NCBI RefSeq assembly: GCF_900115465.1
Contig: NZ_FOWN01000026.1
Span: 1 to 40,240 of the forward strand
Reading direction: 5' to 3'
Origin: Halolactibacillus alkaliphilus
GTDB lineage: Bacteria > Bacillota > Bacilli > Bacillales > Amphibacillaceae
Length of the DNA: 40,240 bases
Below are positions 16,790 through 26,304 of this stretch, piece after piece (within the stretch, counting starts at the first letter, position 1; the number at the start of each line of letters is the position of its first letter). Under the pieces are notes generated by a model that was not told where the DNA came from, ran no database searches, and saw only the letters and a program-made list of their open reading frames with translations. The position numbers and the translations under genes were made by a program.

Positions 16790-17806
16790 ATGAAACAATT
16801 CTTACAAGATGAAAATATGTCTGCATTAATGCAACAATTAAAAACGGAAAGTAATCACATTAACGACGTCATGACATCTTTAGAGAAACTTTCAAAACAG
16901 TCTAACATTCTAGCGCTTAACGCAGGTATTGAGGCAGCTCGTGCCAGTGAAGCGGGAAAAGGTTTTGCTGTGGTCGCAAATGAAATTAAAAAATTCGCTT
17001 CAGAAACACTGGGGTTAAGTGCTGAAAGCAAAAAAGTCATCGGTCGGATTGAAAATCAAGCGAATCATATCATTGCTCTTCGGACGACCGATATGGCTTT
17101 TGATACAATTGATAAAATTGATCGCAATTTATTTGAGCGACACTGCGATGTGCAAGCATGGGCGACGTTTGAATCAGTAAAGTTGGCCGCTAGGTTACAG
17201 ACAGAAAAAAGCAAACGAGAAGCAGCGGTATTATTAAAAGATATTCACCGTATTTACGAAGTGTATCATGATTTAATGATAGTTGATTTATCGGGCAACC
17301 TTGTAGCTAATGTGCACCCAGCGGTGTCGAAGATGACTCATTTTAGTGAGCGAACATGGTTTAAGGAAGTCACAACAACAGAAACGGTGTATGTAAGTGA
17401 TATGTATCGTTCAAAGACGTTAGGTTGTGATACTATGACATTTGCAGCGCCCATTTATGATGAAAATGAATTAATTGGTGTATTTACTACACGTTTTAAT
17501 TGGGGATACATCTTAGATATTATCAAGACGATGATTGTTGGCGAACAGACGAGACTTTATGTCATTAATCAAGCAAAAGAAGTGATTGCTTCACGAAATA
17601 TTGATGATATTTTTTCAAAAGACGTATCAGGATTCGAGGCCGTGTCACGTGTGATTGATGGGACAGTGAAAAAAGGATACTTAATCGATGGTGACGTTCT
17701 TTATAGCTATTGTGAAACACAAGGGTATAATCATTATCAAGGAAAAGGTTGGTTTGTTTTGATCGAGGAGCCGTTGACGAAAAAAGAAAATGATGGTCCT
17801 TTATGA
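16790..17806 (+). CDS. Soluble chemoreceptor-like protein: N-terminal signalling hairpin, C-terminal Cache-like sensor
   Basis: Probably feeds a ligand signal into the chemotaxis kinase CheA. The 338-residue protein has no membrane segment. Residues about 39-70 are the conserved tip of chemoreceptor signalling domains ([20 protein letters not shown]), which binds CheA and CheW; only short helical arms flank it, with no HAMP domain and little of the methylation region. From about residue 110 onward the sequence looks like a Cache-type sensor ([20 protein letters not shown], then [14 protein letters not shown] and [15 protein letters not shown]). In common receptors the sensor comes first and crosses the membrane; here the order is reversed and the protein is cytosolic. 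No motility gene is nearby. The ligand is unknown. Confidence 0.8.
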   Translation: MKQFLQDENMSALMQQLKTESNHINDVMTSLEKLSKQSNILALNAGIEAARASEAGKGFAVVANEIKKFASETLGLSAESKKVIGRIENQANHIIALRTTDMAFDTIDKIDRNLFERHCDVQAWATFESVKLAARLQTEKSKREAAVLLKDIHRIYEVYHDLMIVDLSGNLVANVHPAVSKMTHFSERTWFKEVTTTETVYVSDMYRSKTLGCDTMTFAAPIYDENELIGVFTTRFNWGYILDIIKTMIVGEQTRLYVINQAKEVIASRNIDDIFSKDVSGFEAVSRVIDGTVKKGYLIDGDVLYSYCETQGYNHYQGKGWFVLIEEPLTKKENDGPL

Positions 17807-17849
17807 ATATTTCAGCTGTATAGCTTGTTGACGCATGATGATAAACAGA

Positions 17850-17882
17850 CTAAGAGCCGCACATTGTTTGTGCGGCTCTTAG
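17850..17882. terminator. Bidirectional hairpin between chemoreceptor gene and galM
   Basis: A perfect 14-bp inverted repeat, CTAAGAGCCGCACA with its complement, encloses a 5-base loop. There is no T run on either side, so efficiency is uncertain, but it lies between two converging genes. Confidence 0.7.
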
Positions 17883-17911
17883 TGATGTTCAGTTAGGGAT
17901 GCTATAATAAA

Positions 17912-18955
17912 TTATTCTGTTTCAAAGGAAAAGCTTGTTTTAGAGAGGTAAACATCATTTTTTGCTAAGAAAATCGGTGGAAAACCATCATGAACCACGG
18001 AGGCTGGTGAGCTTTGAGTTTCTAAACAAACACCTAAATACTTTTCTGATTGACGCTCTTTTAATATGAGGGTATCATCTAAGGCGTTCGATGTGTACAT
18101 AACCATCCCAGGTTGATCCGTTGTCACGGTTAATTTACGCCCGCTTTTAGGATCTTTAACAACGACAGCAGCGTCTTTCTTATGATCGAAAATAAAGAAG
18201 TGATCATAGCCGTTTAAGGCCACTTTATTTTGTGGATCAACGGAATCAACAGCTCCACGAACAGTACGTCCGTGTGTAAAGTCAAAGGTTGTGCCAGTCA
18301 CAGGCAAAATCTTTCCGGTTGGGATGAGTTCATCATCCAGTTCAACGAACTGGCTCGCATCAAGCGTTATGTCATGGTCAAGAATCGTTTCTTTTAAGTC
18401 ACCGGATAAATTGAAATAACTATGATTTGTAATAGTTAGTAATGTGTCTTTTGTACTGACGGCTTCATAGCTAATAGTAAATGTGTCATCATGAGTTAAT
18501 AAGTAACTGATTTTATAGGTCACAGTTCCAGGATAGCCCTGATCTAAATCGTTACTCGTGTGGTACAACACAGCTTCTACGCCTTTTTCGTGTTCGATAG
18601 TTTCTACTTTAAACACTTGGGTATGCAAACCACCCGGTCCACCGTGCAAGCTATGGCCATTCTCAACTTCAGGTACGTGGTAGATTTCCTCATTCAATAC
18701 AAAGGAGGCACCTTCAATACGTCCAGCCACACGACCAATTAATGCACCGAAATACGTTTTATTATTTAAGTAATCCTCATAATCACGGTAGCCAAGGACG
18801 ACGTTCTCCATTTTCCCGGCTTTGTCTTTTGTTACAATCTCGGTAATAATGCCACCATAGTCCAAAAATTTTACCGTCATACCATTGTTGTTAGTCAGTG
18901 TGAAAAGCTGCCAGTTGTGCCCTTTGACATCTAAGGTTTTCGTTGTAATTGTCAC
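17912..18955 (-). CDS. galM: Aldose 1-epimerase (galactose mutarotase)
   Basis: Interconverts alpha and beta anomers of galactose or glucose, supplying the alpha form for GalK. The 347-residue protein has the family features GALIGRVAGRIEGASF, LHGGPGGLHTQVF, the catalytic His in NHSYFNLSG and the late catalytic Glu in VCLETQSSP. The start is GTG at 18955 with AAGGAGG eight bases upstream. It is the last gene of galK-galE-galT-galM, twelve bases after galT. Confidence 0.95.
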   Translation of the reverse strand: MTITTKTLDVKGHNWQLFTLTNNNGMTVKFLDYGGIITEIVTKDKAGKMENVVLGYRDYEDYLNNKTYFGALIGRVAGRIEGASFVLNEEIYHVPEVENGHSLHGGPGGLHTQVFKVETIEHEKGVEAVLYHTSNDLDQGYPGTVTYKISYLLTHDDTFTISYEAVSTKDTLLTITNHSYFNLSGDLKETILDHDITLDASQFVELDDELIPTGKILPVTGTTFDFTHGRTVRGAVDSVDPQNKVALNGYDHFFIFDHKKDAAVVVKDPKSGRKLTVTTDQPGMVMYTSNALDDTLILKERQSEKYLGVCLETQSSPASVVHDGFPPIFLAKNDVYLSKTSFSFETE

Positions 18956-18967
18956 TCTTTTTCCTCC

Positions 18968-20446
18968 TTACAAAGCGTCTAAAAAGCGCTTAAATCCTTC
19001 TTTACCTTTAGTATTCGACTTGAACACGCCAGAATCCTGTAAGACACGAACGAATTTTTCAGCTAAGGCTTGATCAACGATATCATCAACCGTGTCTTTA
19101 GTGATGGTTGTCGTTTCTTTTAATTCATCTGCCCACATTTTATGGTGCTGTTCGATGGATGCTCCGCCTAGGAGATAAGTCTTCATCTCATCTAATTCAG
19201 GTTTTAGTCGTGGTGGTAAAACGGCGAGGCCCATGACTTCAATTAATCCGATGTTTTCTTTTTTAATGTGATGAACATCTTGATGGGGATGGAAAAGTCC
19301 GTCAGGGTGTTCATCCGTTGTCCGATTATTACGTAAGACAAGATCCAGTTCATAAAGTCCATCGCGCATACGAGCAATCGGTGTGATCGTGTTATGTGGT
19401 GTTTCGTCTGTGTACGCTAAAATATCTGCTGTTTCATCACTGTAGTTGCGCCACGTCGTTAAGATGTGGTCAGCTGCTTCGATAAGTGGTGCTTGGTCCT
19501 TATGCTTTAAACGAATGACTGACATAGGCCAGTCAACAACAGAAGCTTTAATATCACCAAAATCAGCTAGTGTGAACGTAAACAAATCGCCTGCTTCAGT
19601 CATGCCGAACGAGTAACGTCCTGCCTGATAATGGTCATGACTTAAAATGCTCCCACCAACAATCGGTAAGTCGGCGTTTGAGCCGATGAAGTAATGCGGG
19701 AACTGTTCAACAAATTGTAACAGTCGTACAAAAGTATCTTTACTGATTACCATTGGGCGATGTTCCTCGCAAAAGACGATGCTGTGCTCGTTATAATAGA
19801 CATAAGGTGAGTATTGGAAATACCAATTCTCGTTGCCCAAGTCGACGTCAATGACCCGGTGATTTGATCGTGCGGGATGTCCCGTACGTCCGGTATAGCC
19901 TTCGTTTTCTTTACAAAGTAAGCACTGGGGATATTTAACATCTTGTTTCATTTCCCGTTCTCGCTTAATTTGTTGCGGATCTTTTTCAGGTTTAGATAAA
20001 TTGATCGTAATATCCACTTTACCGAAGGCGGTTTTCTTTTCATATTGAATGTTCTTTGCGATACGTTCGGTTTGGATATAGTGACTATTTTGGCTTAATT
20101 GATAGAAATAGTCTGTTGCTTTTGTCGGATCATCTTGATAAAGTGACCGAAACGTTTGATTAATTTCTGATGGCTTAGATAAAAATACATCCATCAATTT
20201 GGCATCAAGCATTTCCCGAGCGTCTAAGGCGTCCGTAATGACCTCACGACTTACTGCGTCATTTATGAGATGTTGTAACACATCCGGAATGCTGCCATAA
20301 GTGAGGCGTTCTGTTGGTACCGTAAACGTTTGGGCTTGTAGTAAACCAAGCACTTGATTACGTGCGTAGATGCGGTCACGCTCAGTGATTAAGTTTTTTT
20401 CAATGGCTAAGTCAATTAAACGTTCAACATAGTGATCGATCATCAT
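18968..20446 (-). CDS. galT: Galactose-1-phosphate uridylyltransferase, class II
   Basis: Exchanges UMP between UDP-glucose and galactose-1-phosphate, the central Leloir step. The 492-residue length and motifs such as PQCLLCKENEGYTGR, NWYFQYSPYVYYNEHSIVF and GGSILSHDHYQAGRY mark the Firmicutes class II GalT, distinct from the roughly 350-residue enterobacterial type. The start ATG overlaps the galE stop in TTAATGATG, with GAGGAGG inside the end of galE, so translation is coupled; a second ATG follows at 20443. Confidence 0.95.
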   Translation of the reverse strand: MMIDHYVERLIDLAIEKNLITERDRIYARNQVLGLLQAQTFTVPTERLTYGSIPDVLQHLINDAVSREVITDALDAREMLDAKLMDVFLSKPSEINQTFRSLYQDDPTKATDYFYQLSQNSHYIQTERIAKNIQYEKKTAFGKVDITINLSKPEKDPQQIKREREMKQDVKYPQCLLCKENEGYTGRTGHPARSNHRVIDVDLGNENWYFQYSPYVYYNEHSIVFCEEHRPMVISKDTFVRLLQFVEQFPHYFIGSNADLPIVGGSILSHDHYQAGRYSFGMTEAGDLFTFTLADFGDIKASVVDWPMSVIRLKHKDQAPLIEAADHILTTWRNYSDETADILAYTDETPHNTITPIARMRDGLYELDLVLRNNRTTDEHPDGLFHPHQDVHHIKKENIGLIEVMGLAVLPPRLKPELDEMKTYLLGGASIEQHHKMWADELKETTTITKDTVDDIVDQALAEKFVRVLQDSGVFKSNTKGKEGFKRFLDAL

Positions 20447-21438
20447 TAAGCCTCCTCATAACCTTTTGGATGACTTTGATGCCAGCGCCAAGCATCTTCT
20501 AAGATGCGGTTAATTTCTGTGCGTTTTGGTGACCAACCAAGAATGGTTTGCGCTTTTTCACTTGAAGCAATCAATGTTGACGGATCACCTGCTCGGCGCT
20601 CGCCAACTTTTGCTTCAATAGGATGGCCTGTTACAAGACGTGCCGCATCAACGATTTCTTTAACCGAGAAGCCTTGAGATGAGCCTAAGTTAAAGATGTT
20701 ACTTTGTCCTCCATCAAGTAAGTACTTGACGGCTAAAATATGTGCATCGATTAAATCTTCTACATGAATGTAGTCACGAATACATGTCCCGTCAGGCGTA
20801 GGGTAATCTTCACCGTAAATAGTGATGTGTTCACGTTGGTTGAGTGCAACTTGTAAAACAATCGGAATCAGGTGTGTTTCTGGATCATGGTCTTCACCAA
20901 TTGCCGCATCCTGTCTTGCACCAGCGACGTTGAAATAGCGAAGAGATACGTAACGTATGCCGTAGGCTTTTTCGCACCAATGCATCATTTTCTCCATCGT
21001 TAATTTCGTTTCACCGTAAGTGTTTGTTGGTACCGTTGGCATATCTTCTGTGATCGGTACGTGTGTTGGTTCACCGTAAGTAGCTGCGGTTGAAGAAAAG
21101 ACAATATTTTTCACACCTGCTTGTTGCATCGCTTGTAAAACGACTTGTGTGCCATATACGTTGTTGTCAAAGTATTTTAATGGGTTTTCCATTGATTCCC
21201 CGACAAGTGAGTTCGCCGCAAAGTGAATGACCGCATCAATCGTTTGTTTAGTTAAGACGTTTGTTAAAAAATCTAAGTCGCGAATATCGCCCTCAAAAAA
21301 TGCCGCCTTTGGATGAATGGCATCTCTATGACCTGTTTGTAAATTATCGACAACACTTACTGTATGTCCTTGTTCTGCTAGTTGATAAACCGCATGAGAA
21401 CCGATATAACCGGCTCCACCTAATACTAAAATATTCAT
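20446..21438 (-). CDS. galE: UDP-glucose 4-epimerase
   Basis: Interconverts UDP-galactose and UDP-glucose with bound NAD. The 330-residue short-chain dehydrogenase-type protein begins with the Rossmann motif ILVLGGAGYIGSHAV and carries the catalytic Ser in VFSSTAATYG and the catalytic pair in TYGETKLTMEKM (YxxxK). An in-frame start at 21477 exists, but AAGGAGG before the ATG at 21438 and the usual family N-terminus support 21438. A small perfect-arm hairpin (21473-21493) lies between galK and galE and may tune their relative expression. Confidence 0.96.
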   Translation of the reverse strand: MNILVLGGAGYIGSHAVYQLAEQGHTVSVVDNLQTGHRDAIHPKAAFFEGDIRDLDFLTNVLTKQTIDAVIHFAANSLVGESMENPLKYFDNNVYGTQVVLQAMQQAGVKNIVFSSTAATYGEPTHVPITEDMPTVPTNTYGETKLTMEKMMHWCEKAYGIRYVSLRYFNVAGARQDAAIGEDHDPETHLIPIVLQVALNQREHITIYGEDYPTPDGTCIRDYIHVEDLIDAHILAVKYLLDGGQSNIFNLGSSQGFSVKEIVDAARLVTGHPIEAKVGERRAGDPSTLIASSEKAQTILGWSPKRTEINRILEDAWRWHQSHPKGYEEA

Positions 21439-21499
21439 CAATATTGCCTCCTTAAAATAACTTTTCAAATATAACAAAGATGATATCTTTGTTCATTCA

Positions 21500-22675
21500 T
21501 CATTGCGCAGTCAGTGCTTTTGCACCATCACCAATCGTTGCTTCATAGAAGGTTGGCGCGTAGCCAATCTTATTTGTGTAGATTTTTTCAACGTTAGATT
21601 TAAAGTGATCAACGTGTTGTTTTTCAACGAGCGCAATAGCACAGCCCCCAAATCCAGCGCCTGTCATACGCGCACCCAGGACGCCCATTTGTTCAATAGC
21701 CGCTTCTTGTAGTGTATCAAGCTCAACGCCAGTCACTTCATAGTCATCACGTAACGAATAATGTGAGTCATTTAATAATTTCCCAAACGCAACGAGGTCT
21801 TTTTCGTGTAGGCGTTTAAATGCTTCTTTCGTACGTGCGTTTTCATAAACGGCATGACGTGCGCGTCTTTGTTTCGTTTCATCTGAGATGAGGTGTTTAT
21901 GCGTGTCGAATGCTTCAACAGATAACTCGCCTAAACTGTTAATATCAAGTGTTGTCTGTAAATCTTTCAGCGCAGCCTCACATTCACTACGACGTTCATT
22001 GTATTTTGAATCAGCTAGTTCACGACGTTTATTCGTGTTCATTATCATAATAACATAATCGCCTAGTTCAACGGGGGCATATTCATACTCAAGCGTATTA
22101 CAATCAAGTAAAATTGCATGTTGATCTTTCCCCATGCCGATCGCAAATTGATCCATAATGCCGCTATTAACCCCAATATAGTTGTTTTCAACAGATTGAC
22201 CGAGTTTAACCATCGCGACTCTGTCAATGTCAATGTTAAAGAGTGTCTCAAGCATCACACCTGTTACTAATTCGATAGAAGCTGAAGAGGATAACCCAGC
22301 GCCATTAGGAATGTTACCAAAGAAAAGGATATCAAATCCTTGTTCAATGGAATAGCCATGGGTATTAAACGCCTCAACCATACCTTTAGGGTAATTGGCC
22401 CAGTTATCCGCTTTATCATAGCTTAAATCATCAAGCGATGCAGTGATAATACCTAAGTCTTCAAAATTCATTGAATAAAAGCGAAGGGTGCGGTCATCAC
22501 GCTTTCTTGCGACAGCATATGTCCCAAAAGAAATGGAAGCAGGAAAGACATAGCCCCCGTTATAATCCGTATGTTCTCCGATTAAATTGATGCGACCAGG
22601 CGCGAAAAATGTTTGGCTCTCTCCGCCATTACCAAACACCTCGTTGAATGTATTGACTAGTGATATTGTGTTCAT
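21500..22675 (-). CDS. galK: Galactokinase
   Basis: Phosphorylates alpha-galactose to galactose-1-phosphate, first enzyme of the Leloir pathway. The roughly 391-residue GHMP kinase has the galactokinase signature FAPGRINLIGEHTDYNGGYVF, the ATP loop GNIPNGAGLSSSASIE, NSGIMDQFAIGMG and the C-terminal GARMTGAGFGGCAIALV. Starts at 22714, 22687 and 22675 are in frame; AAAGGA lies directly against the second, so I favour the ATG at 22675, though spacing is slightly long. It is the first gene of the operon, transcribed from the promoter at 22750-22778. Confidence 0.95.
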   Translation of the reverse strand: MNTISLVNTFNEVFGNGGESQTFFAPGRINLIGEHTDYNGGYVFPASISFGTYAVARKRDDRTLRFYSMNFEDLGIITASLDDLSYDKADNWANYPKGMVEAFNTHGYSIEQGFDILFFGNIPNGAGLSSSASIELVTGVMLETLFNIDIDRVAMVKLGQSVENNYIGVNSGIMDQFAIGMGKDQHAILLDCNTLEYEYAPVELGDYVIMIMNTNKRRELADSKYNERRSECEAALKDLQTTLDINSLGELSVEAFDTHKHLISDETKQRRARHAVYENARTKEAFKRLHEKDLVAFGKLLNDSHYSLRDDYEVTGVELDTLQEAAIEQMGVLGARMTGAGFGGCAIALVEKQHVDHFKSNVEKIYTNKIGYAPTFYEATIGDGAKALTAQ

Positions 22676-22749
22676 TTTTTTCGTCATTCCTTTCAAGTAA
22701 TGTGTGTATAGCATTAAAACTTAATTAAATTAATTTACTATCTATTCAT

Positions 22750-22778
22750 ATGATAGCATGCCTGCTGTAAAAATGCAA
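22750..22778 (-). promoter_or_regulatory. Promoter of the gal operon
   Basis: On the minus strand TTGCAT (22778-22773) is 17 bases from TATCAT (22755-22750). An AT-rich partial repeat (TTAATTAAATTAATT) lies between it and galK. I saw no convincing GalR or cre site. Confidence 0.5.
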
Positions 22779-22904
22779 CGCGGATATTGTGTTATTTTTT
22801 AGGGGGATTGACGCATCAAAGCGGTTATCTCAAGCAAGTTGACTGATTTTTCGGACAGCGTTTGCTATACTAAGTATGACTTTACATGAAAGAAGGGGAT
22901 TATA

Positions 22905-23462
22905 ATGGATATTGAAACACTCATAAAAGAGAGACGATCGGTCTCATTATTTGAAGATAAACCGGTCAGTATAGATGAGGTCAAAGCGATGTTAAAAACA
23001 TCTGCTTGGGTACCGAACCACAAAATGACGCAACCGTGGCGTTTTACTATTATTACAGGGGAAACGAAAGCTCAATTAGCACATATGGCGGGGGAGTTTA
23101 TGTCAAGAGGTAAAACAGGAGAAGAAAAAGACCGGGCGTATAATAAAGCACACGCTGCTTTTAGCCAAGTGCCCATGCATGTGATGGTCTTTATGGAAGA
23201 AAGTCATGACTTAAAACGTCGTCAAGAAGACTATGCATCGACAAGTCTCATTATCCATAACTTAAGCTTAATCGGTTGGGAAAAGGGGATCGGGATGATT
23301 TGGAAGACGGGGCCTCTAACAGATACCGAGCCTTTTAGACAGCTGATTGGTATTCAACCGGGTGAGAAATTTGTCGGGATGATTCAACTCGGTTATCCGA
23401 AAAAAGTACCAAGAGCGATGCCGCGCATTGATTTAGATGAACGGATAACAGAATTAAACTAA
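22905..23462 (+). CDS. Nitroreductase-family FMN oxidoreductase (YdjA-like)
   Basis: FMN-dependent NAD(P)H oxidoreductase of the nitroreductase superfamily. The 185-residue protein begins with the family FMN-binding words IKERRSVSLFEDKPV and TSAWVPNHKMTQPWRF and has the late GYPKKVPRAMPR motif. The size and the HKMTQPWRF pattern resemble the short YdjA-like branch. The ATG follows AAGAAGGGG with a -10 TATACT at 22866-22871. The natural substrate is unknown. A palindromic element of IS605 type (23467-23528) begins four bases after the stop. Confidence 0.88.
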   Translation: MDIETLIKERRSVSLFEDKPVSIDEVKAMLKTSAWVPNHKMTQPWRFTIITGETKAQLAHMAGEFMSRGKTGEEKDRAYNKAHAAFSQVPMHVMVFMEESHDLKRRQEDYASTSLIIHNLSLIGWEKGIGMIWKTGPLTDTEPFRQLIGIQPGEKFVGMIQLGYPKKVPRAMPRIDLDERITELN

Positions 23463-23466
23463 ACGA

Positions 23467-23528
23467 TTGAACTACTCCCGCCTAACATGCTTCCTCAAGT
23501 GCGTTAGCACTAGGTGGGGGTAGTTCAA
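23467..23528. repeat. 62-bp palindromic IS605-type end (MITE-like)
   Basis: TTGAACTACTCCCGCCTA (23467-23484) is an inverted copy, at 16 of 18 positions, of TAGGTGGGGGTAGTTCAA (23511-23528). The right part, CTTCCTCAAGTGCGTTAGCAC plus the terminal word, nearly repeats the TnpB-type right end at 32953-32991 and resembles the one at 51-92. It carries no gene and can fold as a long hairpin, so it may be a miniature element and may also end transcription of the nitroreductase gene. Confidence 0.6.
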
Positions 23529-23600
23529 CTGGATTAAGTTATAATTTAAATATATAAAAAGTAAAATAATGTTTTTTTAAGTAATGGATGACGTGTTTAG

Positions 23601-25070
<1,470 letters not shown>

Positions 25071-25092
25071 CTATTTACGCTATGTAGGAATA

Positions 25093-25139
25093 GATAAAGA
25101 AGCAGCCGGTTCAATATATGAATCGTCTGCTTCTTTATC
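25093..25139. terminator. Bidirectional terminator after the GH1 gene
   Basis: GATAAAGAAGCAG at the left pairs with CTGCTTCTTTATC at the right around a partly paired centre. It ends the GH1 transcript and, read the other way, that of the small gene at 25143-25283. Confidence 0.85.
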
Positions 25140-25142
25140 GAT

Positions 25143-25283
25143 TTACCACGTTGTTTCTGAAACTGTGTCCATTGTCGTGCTATGTGGATGTGATTGATGA
25201 CTTTGCCTTTGCTCTGACTGATAACCAATCACAAAGAAAGCGATAATTAACATTAAAAACAATACGAATAATCCTTTACGCAC
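25143..25283 (-). CDS. Small single-pass membrane protein of 46 residues, unknown function
   Basis: A short reading frame starts at GTG 25283 with AGGAGG at 25292-25297, nine bases upstream. The product begins VRKGLFVLFLMLIIAFFVIG (start valine read as methionine), a positively charged residue pair then one membrane helix, followed by a hydrophilic tail rich in Gln, Ser, His and Thr that ends in SETTW. It terminates just before a shared terminator. The perfect ribosome site, membrane helix and terminator make it credible. No homologue is recognised and no function is proposed. Confidence 0.65.
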   Translation of the reverse strand: MRKGLFVLFLMLIIAFFVIGYQSEQRQSHQSHPHSTTMDTVSETTW

Positions 25284-25329
25284 CGCTTTTTCCTCCTAAA
25301 TTAAATTCCTTTCTTATTGTATATGATAA

Positions 25330-25359
25330 GATAGATATTGAAAAGAAAAAGTATCTATC
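25330..25359. promoter_or_regulatory. 8-bp inverted repeat in the divergent promoter region
   Basis: GATAGATA (25330-25337) mirrors TATCTATC (25352-25359). It lies between the divergent 46-aa gene and the DHQ synthase II-like gene, overlapping a possible TTGAAA(17)ATTATA promoter for the latter. It could be an operator; the evidence is only symmetry and position. Confidence 0.3.
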
Positions 25360-25404
25360 AATTATAAAAAATAAACAAATACACATAATGAAAGGGTGTC
25401 TATT

Positions 25405-25950
25405 ATGCATGACGACATCACAAACGCAAAGGTTACATCGATTCAAGACATTGGTGAAGGTTTAAGAGTATGTTTAGATTTCATTGATGAATTATCACCA
25501 CTTGAAGGTGTTTGGATTGGGAACACGGGTAACGGCTATTGTTTAGCTGTATCAGAAAATCGTTCAACAGAGACATACCCGAAGCGGCCATTTCGAGTCA
25601 ATGCGGGCGCATATCATCATTATCTTGTAAAAGGAAATGATGTGACCACGTACTTAGCAGAAGTCACACCAGGTGATCAACTTATGGTCTTTGGTAATAC
25701 GTCTAGTCGCCTTGTTACTGTTGGACGTGTAAAGAAAGAATACCGCCCATTTATTCGGCTGACGTTAAAAGCAGCGGAGAAGGAGATTTCGGTGACGGTA
25801 CAAAATGCAGATAGCGTTTATTTGTTAGGGGCAGAAGGTGAGGCAGTAGCTGTAAATAGCTTGGAAGTGGGTGATATGTTAACGGTGAAAATGGATCAGC
25901 CAGGTCGGCATCTAGGCAAGCGTGTTGATGAATGGATTCAGGAAGAGTAA
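25405..25950 (+). CDS. Stand-alone C-terminal domain of 3-dehydroquinate synthase II (AroB'-like)
   Basis: The 181-residue protein aligns, from memory, with only the C-terminal half of archaeal-type DHQ synthase II (MJ1249 family, about 360 residues). Key words are VTSIQDIGEGLRVCLDF, PFRVNAGAYHHYLV, TTYLAEVTPGDQLMVF, VGRVKKEYRPFIRL, VTVQNADSVYLLG and the closing GRHLGKRVDEWI. The N-terminal catalytic TIM-barrel part is absent, and upstream DNA encodes a different gene on the other strand, so this is not a frameshift of a longer gene. The start ATG follows AAAGGGTG. It ends 50 bases before the trp promoter but has its own transcript. Whether it acts in aromatic synthesis or has another role is open. 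Confidence 0.75.
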   Translation: MHDDITNAKVTSIQDIGEGLRVCLDFIDELSPLEGVWIGNTGNGYCLAVSENRSTETYPKRPFRVNAGAYHHYLVKGNDVTTYLAEVTPGDQLMVFGNTSSRLVTVGRVKKEYRPFIRLTLKAAEKEISVTVQNADSVYLLGAEGEAVAVNSLEVGDMLTVKMDQPGRHLGKRVDEWIQEE

Positions 25951-25999
25951 ATCACGTCACAGACGGGTTTATAAATATTTAGAAAATTCGCTATTTTTA

Positions 26000-26028
26000 T
26001 TGACAAAGACTAAAAGACGTACTAATAT
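26000..26028 (+). promoter_or_regulatory. Promoter of the trp operon
   Basis: A perfect TTGACA (26000-26005) and TAATAT (26023-26028) are 17 bases apart. Transcription would start near 26035, about 590 bases before trpE, with the two T-box leaders in between. Confidence 0.85.
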
Positions 26029-26034
26029 AGTTGT

Positions 26035-26301
26035 AACTTAAGAAATAACTGATGCGCTAAGAAGAGAAGAGTAGTCTCATACTAGAGAATCTAAAGAGAG
26101 CTGGGATGCTGGGAACCGGTGATTACATGTGAGATGAATGGGCTTTTCGATGCATTAAACTGAAATATACCTTCCGGTATAGATTAGGATTTAACGGGTG
26201 TTGTTTTGCCGTTACCACAAAACACGGACTGATAGGTCTGACTTTTTTTAAGGTGGCATAACGAGGGAACTCGTCCTTTTAGGACGACCCCTCTTTTTTA
26301 A
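26035..26301 (+). ncRNA. T-box leader 1, tRNA-Trp specific
   Basis: The leader has the AGTA-type motif (GAGTAGTC), the stem I word AGAGAGCTGGG, a specifier codon UGG at 26139-26141 preceded by GAA, and a T-box region AAGGTGGCATAACGAG with UGGC at 26254-26257. UGGC can pair with the GCCA acceptor end of tRNA-Trp. A terminator hairpin with arms GAGGG...GTCC/GGAC...CCCTC and a T run ends at about 26298. Uncharged tRNA-Trp should favour antitermination. Confidence 0.88.
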
Positions 26302-26304
26302 TAG

